Shown here: positions 1 through 8,324 of the stretch, piece by piece
Position numbering within the stretch: the stretch's first letter is position 1
Layout: each line of letters opens with the position of its first letter
From: Ectopseudomonas mendocina
GTDB taxonomy: Bacteria > Pseudomonadota > Gammaproteobacteria > Pseudomonadales > Pseudomonadaceae
Direction: 5' to 3'
Assembly: GCF_016008875.1 (NCBI RefSeq)
Contig: NZ_JADTQG010000023.1
Location: 1-64,000, forward strand
Length of the DNA: 64,000 nucleotides
The notes under the pieces: generated by a model
Told to the model about the DNA's origin: nothing
Databases searched by the model: none
The model's input: the letters and a program-made list of their open reading frames with translations, nothing else
Translations under genes and position numbers: made by a program

Positions 1-2
1 TA

Positions 3-950
3 ATGCGAGAGCTTTCGATGCTGTCCGCCATTATGGGGAGGCTAGGAAGGCTACCTGTCGTGAGTCCATGGAAATGGGCGCTGTTGTTGTTCTCGCTGCT
101 GGTCATTAATCAGGTGCGCGATCTGCATTTGGATGATCGCCTGTATTTCTGGGCCAAGACCAATTGGTACGAAGACACCTGGGAGCCGCGCAGTTTGTGG
201 CTACCCGAATACCGCGTGAGCATCGATGCCAAGGCTGTCGGCGGCGTGACCGACAATTTTTCCGGCTTGAGCTACGACGACGATCGTCAGCAGATCTGGG
301 CGGTGGTGAACAATCCGGAGCAGTTGTTGCTGCTCGATCGTGAGGGCGAGCTGCTGGGCCGTTATCCCCTGAGCGGCTTTTCCGACGTCGAGGGTGTGAC
401 CTATCTGGGCGACGGCCTGTTGTTGCTGGCCGAGGAGCGCAACCACGCGCTGGTCATGGTGCGGGTACCAGAGAAACCGGGGCCGCTGTTTCGCGAGGAC
501 TATCGTGCGCTGACGCTGGGCATCGGCCTGGGAGGCAACGAGGGCTTCGAGGGGCTGGGCTACGACCGTGCGGGTGACCGCCTGTTCGTGGTCAAGGAAC
601 ACTCGCCGCGCAAGCTCTACGAGATTCGCGGACTCAAGCGCAGCATGGCTGGCGACTTCGACCTGGAGATCATAGATCGACAGGAATGGGTCGAGCAGAT
701 GCCGGTCACTGACCTGGCATCGGTGCACTTCGATGACCGCACCGGCCATCTGGTGGCGCTGAGCGACGAATCCAAGCTGTTGGTCGAGCTGGATCGCGAC
801 GGCCGCCTGGTCAGCTTCCGCTCGTTGCTCGGGGGCTTCGCCGGCCTGCAGGACAGCGTGCCACAGGGCGAAGGGGTGACCTTCGATGACCAGGGCACCC
901 TATACCTCGCCAGCGAGCCCAACCTGTTCTACCGCTTCGAGCGCAAGTGA
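3..950 (+). CDS. SdiA-regulated (YjiK-like) beta-propeller protein, membrane anchored
   Basis: This protein of about 315 residues has an N-terminal hydrophobic segment near residues 24-38 (WKWALLLFSLLVINQ), a signal anchor. The rest has repeated Asp/Gly-rich strand motifs such as NFSGLSYDDD, DVEGVTYLGDG, GFEGLGYD and GEGVTFDDQG, typical of the SdiA-regulated family. These are predicted beta-propellers that face the periplasm; their molecular role is not established. The start is uncertain: ATG at 3 is at the window edge, and ATG at 18 or GTG at 60 (preceded by aggaagg) would still keep the membrane anchor. It converges on the transporter gene, with only 1 nt between stop codons. Confidence 0.75.
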   Translation: MRELSMLSAIMGRLGRLPVVSPWKWALLLFSLLVINQVRDLHLDDRLYFWAKTNWYEDTWEPRSLWLPEYRVSIDAKAVGGVTDNFSGLSYDDDRQQIWAVVNNPEQLLLLDREGELLGRYPLSGFSDVEGVTYLGDGLLLLAEERNHALVMVRVPEKPGPLFREDYRALTLGIGLGGNEGFEGLGYDRAGDRLFVVKEHSPRKLYEIRGLKRSMAGDFDLEIIDRQEWVEQMPVTDLASVHFDDRTGHLVALSDESKLLVELDRDGRLVSFRSLLGGFAGLQDSVPQGEGVTFDDQGTLYLASEPNLFYRFERK

Positions 951-951
951 T

Positions 952-1401
952 TCAGCCGCGCCGGATCATCCAGATTCCGGCGACGATCAATGCCAGCCCC
1001 GCCACCTTGCCCAGGGTGACGGGGGATTCGCGAAAGCCGGCCCAGCCGAAATGGTCGAGGGTGATGGCCATGGCCAGTTGGCCGGCGATCACCAGCACCA
1101 TGAACAGCAGCGCGCCAACACGCGGCCCGGCGAAGGCTGCGGTGGCGATGAAGAAAGCGCCGAGCAGGCCGCCGCTCCAGTGCCACCAGGTCAGCTCCTT
1201 GAGCGCGCCAAGGCCGGGCAGTTCGCGCTGGCTCAGGGTCATCAGCAGCAACGCCAGGCTGCCAACGGCGAAGGAAATCAGCGCAGCGGCGAAGACGCTG
1301 GAAAGGTGACGGGCAAGTTGGCCATTGATACCGGCCTGCAGAGGCAACACTGCGCCAGCGAGAAAGGGCAGGGCCAGCAACCAGCCGCTGAGATGGTTCA
1401 T
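952..1401 (-). CDS. Small DMT-family transporter (YdcZ/DUF606 type)
   Basis: The 149-residue, very hydrophobic protein has about five membrane segments and the pattern of the YdcZ (DUF606) branch of the drug/metabolite transporter superfamily: an early LQAGINGQL segment followed by short helices and a C-terminal ALIVAGIWMIRR. Members are inner-membrane proteins that often work as homologous pairs; only one copy is seen here. I chose ATG at 1401 because ctggagt lies just upstream and the first helix follows directly. It is the last gene of a minus-strand run. The substrate is unknown. Confidence 0.8.
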   Translation of the reverse strand: MNHLSGWLLALPFLAGAVLPLQAGINGQLARHLSSVFAAALISFAVGSLALLLMTLSQRELPGLGALKELTWWHWSGGLLGAFFIATAAFAGPRVGALLFMVLVIAGQLAMAITLDHFGWAGFRESPVTLGKVAGLALIVAGIWMIRRG

Positions 1402-1442
1402 GGGTAACTCCAGGGAGGACAATCGGGTTTTGCGGCGGGGCG

Positions 1443-1928
1443 TTACAGCAGGGCTTTTTCCAGCTGCACCAGCGCCACGCGGCTGCCGTCTGGCGCGCGG
1501 CGTTCGACGATGTCGGCGGCGCGGTAGCCGAGGCGGGTGTAGAGCAGCAGGCCGCCAGCGTTGGCGTTGAAGCAGGACACCTTCATCAGCGGCGCCTTAT
1601 AGCGTTCCCGCGCGAAAGTTTCCATCACTTCCACCAGGTACTGAGCCACGCCCTGGCTGCGGGCCCAGGGTGCCACCATCAGGTTACCCAGGGCGCAGAA
1701 TTCGCCATGCCGCCATTGGTAGAAATTGGCGAAGCCGACGACTCTGCCGGCAAGTTCGGCCACGGTGCTTTCGCGCCGCTCGGCGACGGCGGCGGCAAGC
1801 TGGTCGACGCCCAGCGGCCAGGTGGCCCTGGGGTAGCAGAAAAACAGCTCATCGAGGTTCTGCGGGAAACCGGCCACGACGCCGAGGTCGGCTGCCGAGG
1901 CCGGGCGGTGTTGCAGGTTCGCGTTCAA
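1443..1928 (-). CDS. GNAT-family N-acetyltransferase
   Basis: The C-terminal half has a GNAT core: NLMVAPWARSQGVAQYLVEVMETFAR is the V/A-x-x-x-x-R-x-x-G-x-A acetyl-CoA loop and helix, followed by KVSCFNANAGGLLLYTRLGYR, the usual strand-helix ending in the YxxLGF-like motif. The protein acetylates an unknown amine. The frame stays open upstream into the next gene, so the start must lie near 1930. TTG at 1928, 14 nt after the upstream lipoprotein stop and just behind caggg, gives 161 residues; no ATG fits. It is probably co-transcribed with the lipoprotein gene. Confidence 0.72.
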   Translation of the reverse strand: MNANLQHRPASAADLGVVAGFPQNLDELFFCYPRATWPLGVDQLAAAVAERRESTVAELAGRVVGFANFYQWRHGEFCALGNLMVAPWARSQGVAQYLVEVMETFARERYKAPLMKVSCFNANAGGLLLYTRLGYRAADIVERRAPDGSRVALVQLEKALL

Positions 1929-1942
1929 ACCGGTTGGCCCTG

Positions 1943-2497
1943 TCAGCGCGGTGGATATTGCGAGAGCACCTGGGCCACGGTTTCGCGAATCGCCCGTTCG
2001 CGTTCGGCGGGTGTCGGCGGCTGGCTGCGCATGATCTGCTCGCCGCTGCCGCGCCATACCAGCTTGCCGTCCCTGGCGTCGTACAGGTCGATCTGCAGGG
2101 TGGCGACCTTGTAGTCCACGCGGCGCGTTTCGGTGAAGGCCGGGCCACCCCAGTAACCGCCCCAATAGCCACCCCAGCCACCGCCGTACTGGGTGGTGAT
2201 CTGGTCCTGGCGCTGGTCGACGATCAGCACGCTCTGCACCTTGAGGTCGGCCTTGCCATCGGTGGCCTGACGCAGGCCGCGCTGGTCGAGTTGTTCGGCC
2301 ACGGCCTGGCTGATGCGCGCCTCGGTGATGTCGCTCTTCAGGCGGGCGTCATCGGGCTGGTAGGCGAGCTTGTCGTCCATCCAGCTCCAGGTGCGATAGG
2401 CGGCGAAATCACGACTGGGGTCGAAGTCGCGCTCCAGGCTGACGCTAGCGCAACCACTCAGCAGCAAGGCGAGAAGCAGGTAGGGCAGGGTACGCAT
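1943..2497 (-). CDS. DUF4136 lipoprotein
   Basis: This 184-residue protein opens with a short signal peptide and a lipobox, LLLSGC, so the mature protein starts at the Cys near residue 16. The body carries DUF4136 features: FAAYRTWSWMDD early on, an ISQAVAEQLDQRGL helix, KADLKVQSVL, and a late VATLQIDLYDARDGKLVWRGSGE. A Gly/Tyr/Trp-rich loop (GGWGGYWGGYWGG) sits in the middle. DUF4136 proteins are periplasm-facing outer-membrane lipoproteins of unknown function. The upstream neighbour is a paralogue 21 nt away, so this is a tandem pair. Confidence 0.85.
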   Translation of the reverse strand: MRTLPYLLLALLLSGCASVSLERDFDPSRDFAAYRTWSWMDDKLAYQPDDARLKSDITEARISQAVAEQLDQRGLRQATDGKADLKVQSVLIVDQRQDQITTQYGGGWGGYWGGYWGGPAFTETRRVDYKVATLQIDLYDARDGKLVWRGSGEQIMRSQPPTPAERERAIRETVAQVLSQYPPR

Positions 2498-2518
2498 GTC
2501 GTTCTCCAGAACGGTCGA

Positions 2519-3097
2519 TCAATAAGGGGGATAACCGTCCAGCGCCGCGCGGATAGCCACGCGCATGGCATCGGTCTGGGCCGCCTGATCCTTGCCGGCC
2601 ACGGCTTCACCGCTACCGGACCAGACCACCTGACGGTCGCGTGGGTCGATCAGTTCGATGCGCACCACGGCCACTTTCTGCTCGTAGGTGCGCACGATGG
2701 GTACGCTGCCGTAGGCGCCGTAGCGACGATCCCAGTCGCTGCCGGTGCCATAGTAGCCGCCGACGTTGTCCTGATACTGGCGCAGTCGGGTTTCCTGGCT
2801 GATGCGAGCGCTGACCAGCACATCGCCGGGGCCGTTGAGCGCCGGGCGCAGGCCGTATTGATCGAGACCGGCGCTGACGCCGTCGGCCAGTTCACTGCTG
2901 GGCACGCGGCCGTCCAGCCAGCTCCAGTTGCGGTAGCGTCCGTAATCGCGCGGCGCTGCCGGGTAGGCGCTGCGGTCGAAGGTCGTGGCCGCTTCGGGCG
3001 GCGCCGGTGGCATGGGTAGCGACTCGGCCTGGTAGGGGTTCTGGCTCTGGCAGGCGGCCAGCAGCGGCAGGATGAGTATGGCTATGGCAGTGCGCAT
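2519..3097 (-). CDS. DUF4136 lipoprotein, paralogue of the adjacent gene
   Basis: The 192-residue protein has a lipoprotein signal with lipobox LLAAC. The mature part shows the same scheme as its neighbour: YGRYRNWSWLDG, a helix DGVSAGLDQYGLRP, DVLVSARISQ and VVRIELIDPRDRQVVWSGSGE. A low-complexity Tyr/Gly stretch lies in the same relative position. I prefer ATG at 3097, where a proper signal peptide begins, over an upstream ATG at 3124 that adds nine polar residues. It is the first gene of the minus-strand run toward 952. Confidence 0.85.
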   Translation of the reverse strand: MRTAIAILILPLLAACQSQNPYQAESLPMPPAPPEAATTFDRSAYPAAPRDYGRYRNWSWLDGRVPSSELADGVSAGLDQYGLRPALNGPGDVLVSARISQETRLRQYQDNVGGYYGTGSDWDRRYGAYGSVPIVRTYEQKVAVVRIELIDPRDRQVVWSGSGEAVAGKDQAAQTDAMRVAIRAALDGYPPY

Positions 3098-3172
3098 GGT
3101 CGTCTCCGTGGTCGCGCGCGACATCCCCGATGGCTTCAGGCTACGCCGGGCTGTCGGCTTCGTCCAATGTGC

Positions 3173-3922
3173 TCAGGTCGGCCGACAGATCCAGTGCAGA
3201 TAGCGGCCCAGGCCGGCGAAAGCGGGGTGGCGCCGATGGGCCAGCTCCATTTCCAGCAGGTCGATCAGCTCGGCCTTGGCCTGGAATTCCTGCGGCATGT
3301 AGTCGTGGAATACGCGCACGCCGCTACGGCTTTCGACCTGCCAGTACTCGCTGAGTTGCGTGTCCAGCTCGCGTGGGTCGAGCGGGCGCTGCGGGGTCAG
3401 GCTCTGGCCCTCGCCAGCGAAGCGTTCCTTGCGCAGTTTGCGGAAGTGCCCTTTGAGCAGGTTGCGGTAGATCAGCGCGTCCTTGTTGTAGAAGGCTAGC
3501 GACAGCCAGCCTTCCTTGGCCGTCAGCTGGTGTAGCACCGGCAGGATGGCCGCCGGCTCGGCCAGCCATTCCAGCACGGCATGGCACAGCACCAGATCGA
3601 AGGGTTCCTGCAACTGACCGAGCAGCTCCTGCCAAGGCGCCTGGATGAAGGTGGCGCTCTGTCCGGCTTCGGCGAAGCGCTGGCGGGCCCCGGCGAGCAT
3701 GGGTTCGGCAGGTTCGGCCAGGGTGATCTGATGGCCGCGCTGGGCCAGCCACAGGCTCATGTGGCCAAGCCCTGCGCCGACATCCAGCACGCGCAGTGGG
3801 CGGTCCGGCAGCGCTTCGGCCAGGTCGGCCTGCAGTACGGCGAGGCGGATGGCACCCTTGGCGCCGCCGTAGATCTTCTCGGCGAAGCGGGTGGCGAGTT
3901 CGTCGAAGTGGCGGTCGCTCAT
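3173..3922 (-). CDS. cmoM: tRNA 5-carboxymethoxyuridine methyltransferase CmoM
   Basis: A 249-residue class I SAM-dependent methyltransferase. Motif I is VLDVGAGLGHMSLWLA near residues 44-59, the acidic motif is TLAEPAEPM, and FDLVLCHAVLEWLAEP is the post-motif II strand with the CmoM-like HAVLEW. Further signatures are SLAFYNKDALIYRNLLKG and a C-terminal RHPAFAGLGRYLHWIC. CmoM (formerly SmtA) methylates cmo5U34 to mcmo5U34 in tRNAs. The start is ATG at 3922, which overlaps the upstream stop as ATGA; an in-frame extension to 4093 lies inside the upstream gene and is not needed. Confidence 0.88.
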   Translation of the reverse strand: MSDRHFDELATRFAEKIYGGAKGAIRLAVLQADLAEALPDRPLRVLDVGAGLGHMSLWLAQRGHQITLAEPAEPMLAGARQRFAEAGQSATFIQAPWQELLGQLQEPFDLVLCHAVLEWLAEPAAILPVLHQLTAKEGWLSLAFYNKDALIYRNLLKGHFRKLRKERFAGEGQSLTPQRPLDPRELDTQLSEYWQVESRSGVRVFHDYMPQEFQAKAELIDLLEMELAHRRHPAFAGLGRYLHWICRPT

Positions 3923-4224
3923 TTGAGGAAGCGCCGTTCGTTGTCGGCGAGCTTGTCGAGCACGGCCTGATTCATATCCAGACCCAGCTCGCTGCACAGT
4001 TGCAGCAAGTAGAGCACCACGTCTGCCACTTCCTGCCCGGCATGAGCGAGCTGGTCTGGGGGCAATTGGCGGGATTGCTCCTCGCTCAGCCACTGGAAGA
4101 TTTCCACCAGCTCGGCCATTTCCACGCTGGCGGCCATGGCCAGGTTCTTCGGGCTCTGGTAACGGCGCCAGTCGTTGTGATCGCGAATGGCGTGCATGCG
4201 CGCGGTGAGTGCAGCGATGTTCAT
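3919..4224 (-). CDS. MazG-like (all-alpha) nucleotide pyrophosphohydrolase
   Basis: The 101-residue protein fits the small all-alpha NTP pyrophosphatase fold: WRRYQSPKNLAMAASVEMAELVEIFQWL contains the first ExxE metal-binding helix, and GQEVADVVLYLLQL holds the second ExxD helix. Relatives hydrolyse dCTP or other nucleotides to the monophosphate and pyrophosphate, a house-cleaning role. ATG at 4224 is preferred over an upstream one at 4248 because the family begins with MNI and a short helix. The stop overlaps the cmoM start by 4 nt, so the two are translationally coupled. Confidence 0.85.
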   Translation of the reverse strand: MNIAALTARMHAIRDHNDWRRYQSPKNLAMAASVEMAELVEIFQWLSEEQSRQLPPDQLAHAGQEVADVVLYLLQLCSELGLDMNQAVLDKLADNERRFLK

Positions 4225-4547
4225 GGGGCGGCTCCTTTCGAGCCGCATAGCTTCGGCTTGAACGCTACGCGCTGCAAGGTGTGGTTCGTGAAAGGCGGGG
4301 CTTGCATGGTGTAGGAGCGGCTCCAGCCGCGATCAATCCACCAGGCAGCGGGCAGCCCCGGATTTCATCCAGGCTACAGGCGCGCGGGTTGTCTCTCCTC
4401 TTCCGTTTGCGGGAGAGGGGCCGGGGGAGAGGGTTGCCCGGTAATACTGGCGCCGCTTGAATCACCTCTCTCCTCAGCATGGCCCGTAGCCCGGATGCAA
4501 TCCGGGGGCGCGTCGAGAATATCCACCCGGATTGCATCCGGGCTACG
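4225..4547. repeat. Intergenic region with several REP palindromes
   Basis: No gene is seen in these 323 bases. It holds a GTAGGAGCGGCTCCAGCCGCGA palindrome at 4311-4333, a half-site ccccggatttcatccaggctac near 4355-4377, a gggagaggggccgggggagagggt tract near 4411-4435 that recurs near 39.8 kb, and a perfect inverted repeat at 4485-4506 and 4526-4547 (CGTAGCCCGGATGCAATCCGGG and its reverse complement). The last repeat touches the stop codon of the MaoC-like gene and could end both converging or read-through transcripts. Confidence 0.8.
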
Positions 4548-5405
4548 TCAGGCAATCAACGGCTGCCAGCTTCCGACCATATGCGGCGTATCGTCTTCAC
4601 CAATCAGGCGGAACTGGCCGCTTGCAGCCGGTTCGCTGGCCTGCAGGGCAAGGTGAGTGGGCAACAGCACCGGTTTCTGGAAGCGCACCTGCACTTCGTA
4701 GCCGGCCTGCGGCAGGTGTGCCTGCAGCGCGCCCAGGCTGCGCGCCTTGTTCCACAGACCGTGGGCGATGGCGCGGGGGAAGCCGAACAGTCGCGCCGTC
4801 AGCGCATGCAGGTGTATCGGGTTGTAGTCGCCGGCTACGCGGGCGTAACGCCGGCCGGTATCGGCGGGTGCGGCCCAGTCGGTCAGCGGCGCCAGCGGCA
4901 GGGGCTCCTGTTCGGCTCGGGGCTGCGGCTGTCCGTCGAGGCGCAGGGCGCGGCAGAGGATGCGGCTGTCGCCTTCCCAGAGCAGGCCGAGCTGGTCTTC
5001 CAGGCGGGTAATCACGCTGAACGTGGCGCCCTTGTCGTGCGGCTGCAGGTCGCTCACCTGCACGCTGACCTGGAACGGGCCCAACCCACCCAGCGGGCGC
5101 AGCACGCGGATGCGGTTTTCCAGATGCACCAGACCCAGCAGCGGGAAGGGGAAGCGGCGGTCGGTGAGCAGCTGCATCTGCAGTGGGAAGGCGAGGATGT
5201 GCGGGTAGACCGGCGGCAGATAGGCGCTCTCGGCAAGGCCGCAGACCTGGCGATAGCGCGCCAGATGCTTCGGGTCCACGATCACTGGGCAGCGCAGGCC
5301 AATATCGGGTAATTGACGGCCTGTCACCTTGCGCCGCAGCGCGGCACGCAGAAACAGGCCGGGCAAGGCCGGTGGGGTATCGAGATCGAGCCAGTCGATG
5401 GCCAT
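4548..5405 (-). CDS. MaoC-like hot-dog acyl dehydratase
   Basis: A 285-residue double hot-dog protein. The C-terminal half has the hydratase 2 motif: RYARVAGDYNPIHLHALTARLFGFPRAIAHGLW, with the catalytic Asp and His around residues 193-198 and the following G(F/Y)xxxIxHG. The N-terminal half is a degenerate hot-dog domain. The family hydrates trans-2-enoyl thioesters to (R)-3-hydroxyacyl thioesters or the reverse. ATG at 5405 is preferred over one at 5423. Nearby reductase and thiolase genes suggest a shared acyl-thioester pathway, which is inference. Confidence 0.82.
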   Translation of the reverse strand: MAIDWLDLDTPPALPGLFLRAALRRKVTGRQLPDIGLRCPVIVDPKHLARYRQVCGLAESAYLPPVYPHILAFPLQMQLLTDRRFPFPLLGLVHLENRIRVLRPLGGLGPFQVSVQVSDLQPHDKGATFSVITRLEDQLGLLWEGDSRILCRALRLDGQPQPRAEQEPLPLAPLTDWAAPADTGRRYARVAGDYNPIHLHALTARLFGFPRAIAHGLWNKARSLGALQAHLPQAGYEVQVRFQKPVLLPTHLALQASEPAASGQFRLIGEDDTPHMVGSWQPLIA

Positions 5406-5550
5406 TGGCGAACTCCTTGGCAAATGGATGACAGCAGCTTAACCCTCAGACCTGCGCTGTCATTGGCTGTTCTGCCTGGCGTCTGTGCAGGGCAGTCAAT
5501 CGGTCTGCTGCGTGTTTGCGCGCGGTGGTCCGCAGCCCTAAGATGGCGCG

Positions 5551-5575
5551 GCTCACGAATAATGCTCACGAATAA
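5551..5575. promoter_or_regulatory. 12-bp direct repeat just before the AraC-type regulator
   Basis: GCTCACGAATAA occurs twice, at 5551-5562 and 5564-5575, with a 13-bp period, ending 17 nt before the regulator ATG. AraC-family proteins bind direct repeats, so this may be an autoregulatory operator, but the period is shorter than the usual 21 bp. Confidence 0.35.
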
Positions 5576-5592
5576 GAACAACAGCAGAAATC

Positions 5593-6585
5593 ATGCGTGA
5601 TCTGACCGACGATGTGGCGCTGATGCGCCCGGTAATCGATGCCCTGCGCGCCAGCGGAAACGATCCTGACCGCGTGCTGGTGCATGTCGGCCTGCCTCCC
5701 GGCGGGCTGCCCGCTGGCCGTTTCCCTCATGCCGCCCAGGCCGTGTTCTGGAAGGCCGCCAGCGAAGAGTGCGGCGAGGAGCATGTCGGCCTGTACCTGG
5801 CCCAGCACCTGCCGGCCTTTCACGGCCTGCTGCTGGAATACCTGTTCCTCTCCAGCGAAACCTTCGGCGCCGGGCTGCGCCATGCCCTGCGCTACGTGCG
5901 TCTGCTCTCCGACACCCTCAATGCGCGTCTGGACGTAGACGGCGAGATAGCCGTGCTGACCCTGGGCGTGGAGGCCGATACGCCGCGGCACTTCCCGGAG
6001 ATGCTCGCCGGCGCGGTGATCCGCCTGTTCGCCGCGCTGACCGAAAACGATTTCCGCCCGCGTGAAGTGCGCTTCATACATGCCGAGGGCGCGTCCGCCG
6101 AGCGCTACCAGGCGATCTACGGCTGCCCGGTGCGCCTGGGCGCCGAGGACTGCGCGCTGCTGTTCGACGCCGCTGTGCTGGACAAGGCCTCGCGCCCTGC
6201 GGCGCCGGTGCTGCTGCGCATGCCTGAGTCGCTGGCCCGGCGACAACTGGCAGAGATGGAAAGGCTGGACCTGGTGCGCCAGGTGCGCGAGCTGATCGCC
6301 GAGTTGCTGGTCGATGGCGGCGCGACCCTGGAACAGGTGGCCGCTCGCCTGAACATGCCGGCGCGGCGCCTGCGTGAGCGCCTGGCCATGGCTGGCGTGC
6401 GCTTCAACGACCTGATCACCGACTACCGTTGTCGCCTGGCCAAGGAGCTGCTGCTCAAGACCGACGAGCGTATCGAGGTGATCGTCGAGCGCACCGGTTT
6501 CTCTGAGCCGAGTACCTTCTACCGCGCGTTCAAGCGCTGGGTCGGCGAAACGCCGGTGGAGTTTCGCAAGCGCGGCAAGGTGTGA
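5593..6585 (+). CDS. AraC-family transcriptional regulator (OruR/PF12625 type)
   Basis: The 330-residue protein has the long N-terminal arabinose-binding-like domain of the OruR/ArgR type group and a C-terminal double helix-turn-helix. The DNA-binding part starts near residue 235: GATLEQVAARLNMPARRLRERLAMAGVRF is the first HTH and ERTGFSEPSTFYRAFKRWVGETPVEFRK the second with its conserved signature. It reads away from the MaoC-like gene and toward the reductase gene. It probably controls the surrounding acyl-metabolism genes; the effector is not known. Confidence 0.88.
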   Translation: MRDLTDDVALMRPVIDALRASGNDPDRVLVHVGLPPGGLPAGRFPHAAQAVFWKAASEECGEEHVGLYLAQHLPAFHGLLLEYLFLSSETFGAGLRHALRYVRLLSDTLNARLDVDGEIAVLTLGVEADTPRHFPEMLAGAVIRLFAALTENDFRPREVRFIHAEGASAERYQAIYGCPVRLGAEDCALLFDAAVLDKASRPAAPVLLRMPESLARRQLAEMERLDLVRQVRELIAELLVDGGATLEQVAARLNMPARRLRERLAMAGVRFNDLITDYRCRLAKELLLKTDERIEVIVERTGFSEPSTFYRAFKRWVGETPVEFRKRGKV

Positions 6586-6594
6586 TGCCATCCT

Positions 6595-6643
6595 GTGGGA
6601 GGGGCTTTAGCCGCGACCGTCGCCGCTGAAGCGCCTCCCACAT
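6595..6643. repeat. Inverted REP pair between convergent genes
   Basis: gtgggaggggctttagccgcga and its near reverse complement tcgccgctgaagcgcctcccac face each other. The element sits between the converging AraC-type and reductase genes and could act as a transcript end. The same pair in opposite orientation occurs at 60787-60843. Confidence 0.7.
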
Positions 6644-6665
6644 ATAGTCCACCAGCTCCGCTATC

Positions 6666-8021
6666 TTAGGCGCCCAGCAGGCTCTGCCCACACACGCGCA
6701 GCACCTGCGCGGTCACCGCGCCCGAGCCTGGCTGGGCGAACCAGGCCACGGCTTCGGCAACATCCTGCGGCAGGCCGCCCTGGCTCATGGAGTTCATCCG
6801 TCGCCCGGCTTCGCGGATACCCAGCGGAATGGCCGCGGTCATCTGCGTTTCGATGAACCCCGGTGCCACGGCATTGATGCTGATGCCTTTCTTCGCCAGG
6901 GCCGGCGCCCAGGCCTGGGCCAGGCCGATCACGCCGGCCTTGCTCACTGCGTAATTGGTCTGGCCCATGTTGCCGGCAATGCCACTGATCGAGGCGATCA
7001 GTACCACGCGGCCGTTGTCATGCAGCTTGTCGGCGTCCAGCAGCGCCTGGGTCAGCACCTGCGGGGCGTTGAGGTTGACGTCGATCACCGAGTTCCAGAA
7101 GGCATCGCTCATCTTCGCCAGGGTCTTGTCGCGGGTGATGCCTGCGTTGTGCACGACGATATCCAGGCCCTCGGGCAGCGCCTCGACCAGGCGCTGCGGC
7201 GCGTCTTCGGCGCAGATATCCAGGGTCAGTGCCTGCCCACCCAGGCGCGCTGCCAGAGCCTGCAGTGCGTCGGCAGCCTGCGGTACGTCGAGCAGCACCA
7301 CGTCGGCGCCATCACGGGCGAGCACTTCGGCGATGGAGGCGCCTATGCCGCGCGAGGCGCCGGTGACCAGCGCCTTCTTGCCGGCCAGCGGGCGCGTCCA
7401 GTCCCTGACCTGTTCGGTGCAGGCGCCAAGGCGCAGCACCTGGCCGGAGATGTAAGCGCTCTTCGGCGAGAGGAAGAAGCGCAGCGCGCCTTCCAGCTGC
7501 TGGTCGCCGCCTTTGCCGACGTACAGCAGCTGCACGCTGCCGCCGCGGCGAATCTCTTTGCCCAGCGAGCGGGTGAAACCTTCCAGCGAACGCTGCACGC
7601 TGGCGGCGACGGGATCCTGGAGCGACTCGGGGGCGCGGCCCAGCACCACCACGCGTGGGCTGTTGGCCAGGCCCTTGAAGGTTGGCTGGAAGAAGTCGCG
7701 CAGCTCGATCAATTGCTCGAAACGGGTCAGGTGGCTGGCGTCGAATACCAGGGCCTTGAGCTTCGGACCGTGCTCGGCGGTCCAGCGTGGCAATTGCAGT
7801 TGGCCCTCGCGAGCGCTGAACAACTGATCGGTGAGCTTGTTGGCGAAAGGCAGCACGGCCGTCAGCAGTTCGCCGTCACCGCCCAGCAGCAGCGCGCCGT
7901 CCACCGGTCTCACGCGGCCGGCCATCCAGCGTTCCAGGCGCACTGGCGCCGGCAGGCCAAGGGCACCAACCAGGCGGCGGCCGGTGGAAGAGTTGGCGAA
8001 GGCGAGATAACGATCGGACAT
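6666..8021 (-). CDS. FabG4-like 3-oxoacyl-[acyl-carrier-protein] reductase
   Basis: A 451-residue short-chain dehydrogenase with an extra N-terminal domain of about 200 residues, as in mycobacterial FabG4. The catalytic C-terminal half has TGASRGIGAS near residues 218-227 for NAD(P), HNAGITRDKTL, the serine in IASISGIAGNMGQ and YAVSKAG near residue 357. The N-terminal half is a degenerate Rossmann domain lacking a clear TGxxxGxG. It reduces 3-oxoacyl thioesters. ATG at 8021 follows caggagt and begins the conserved MSDRYL; an extension to 8120 has no support. A divergent thiolase gene shares its upstream region. Confidence 0.87.
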   Translation of the reverse strand: MSDRYLAFANSSTGRRLVGALGLPAPVRLERWMAGRVRPVDGALLLGGDGELLTAVLPFANKLTDQLFSAREGQLQLPRWTAEHGPKLKALVFDASHLTRFEQLIELRDFFQPTFKGLANSPRVVVLGRAPESLQDPVAASVQRSLEGFTRSLGKEIRRGGSVQLLYVGKGGDQQLEGALRFFLSPKSAYISGQVLRLGACTEQVRDWTRPLAGKKALVTGASRGIGASIAEVLARDGADVVLLDVPQAADALQALAARLGGQALTLDICAEDAPQRLVEALPEGLDIVVHNAGITRDKTLAKMSDAFWNSVIDVNLNAPQVLTQALLDADKLHDNGRVVLIASISGIAGNMGQTNYAVSKAGVIGLAQAWAPALAKKGISINAVAPGFIETQMTAAIPLGIREAGRRMNSMSQGGLPQDVAEAVAWFAQPGSGAVTAQVLRVCGQSLLGA

Positions 8022-8324
8022 GAAAGACTCCTGCGGGCGAATCGAAAGTCGTGTCACTGTACGCGGCGACAGGCAAAGCGCAATTGACTCTGTTGCCTCA
8101 TGCACCGGCAAGGCGGCCAATGTTCGTGCCTGCCTGAGGTTTAGCCTGTTGGACCAAAAGATGTGGGCGCGAATTCATTCGCGAAAAATTCACTCCTACA
8201 AGGTGTCACAGGTGGTTGCTCAGCCACATTGGCCTTCCGGTCAGGCGATTGTCCTGCCTATGTGGCCGGCAGGCTAAAGTGTATGCCTGATTTCATTAAG
8301 CTCTTCGACCAGCAAGGAGTCCTT
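8022..8324. other. Divergent intergenic region between reductase and thiolase genes
   Basis: These 303 bases separate two divergent genes and should contain both promoters. I see no gene and no clear sigma-factor consensus. A loose hairpin, ccacattggcc ... ggcgattgtcctgcctatgtgg, lies near 8224-8264. The thiolase ribosome binding site aaggagt is at 8313-8319. Confidence 0.5.
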
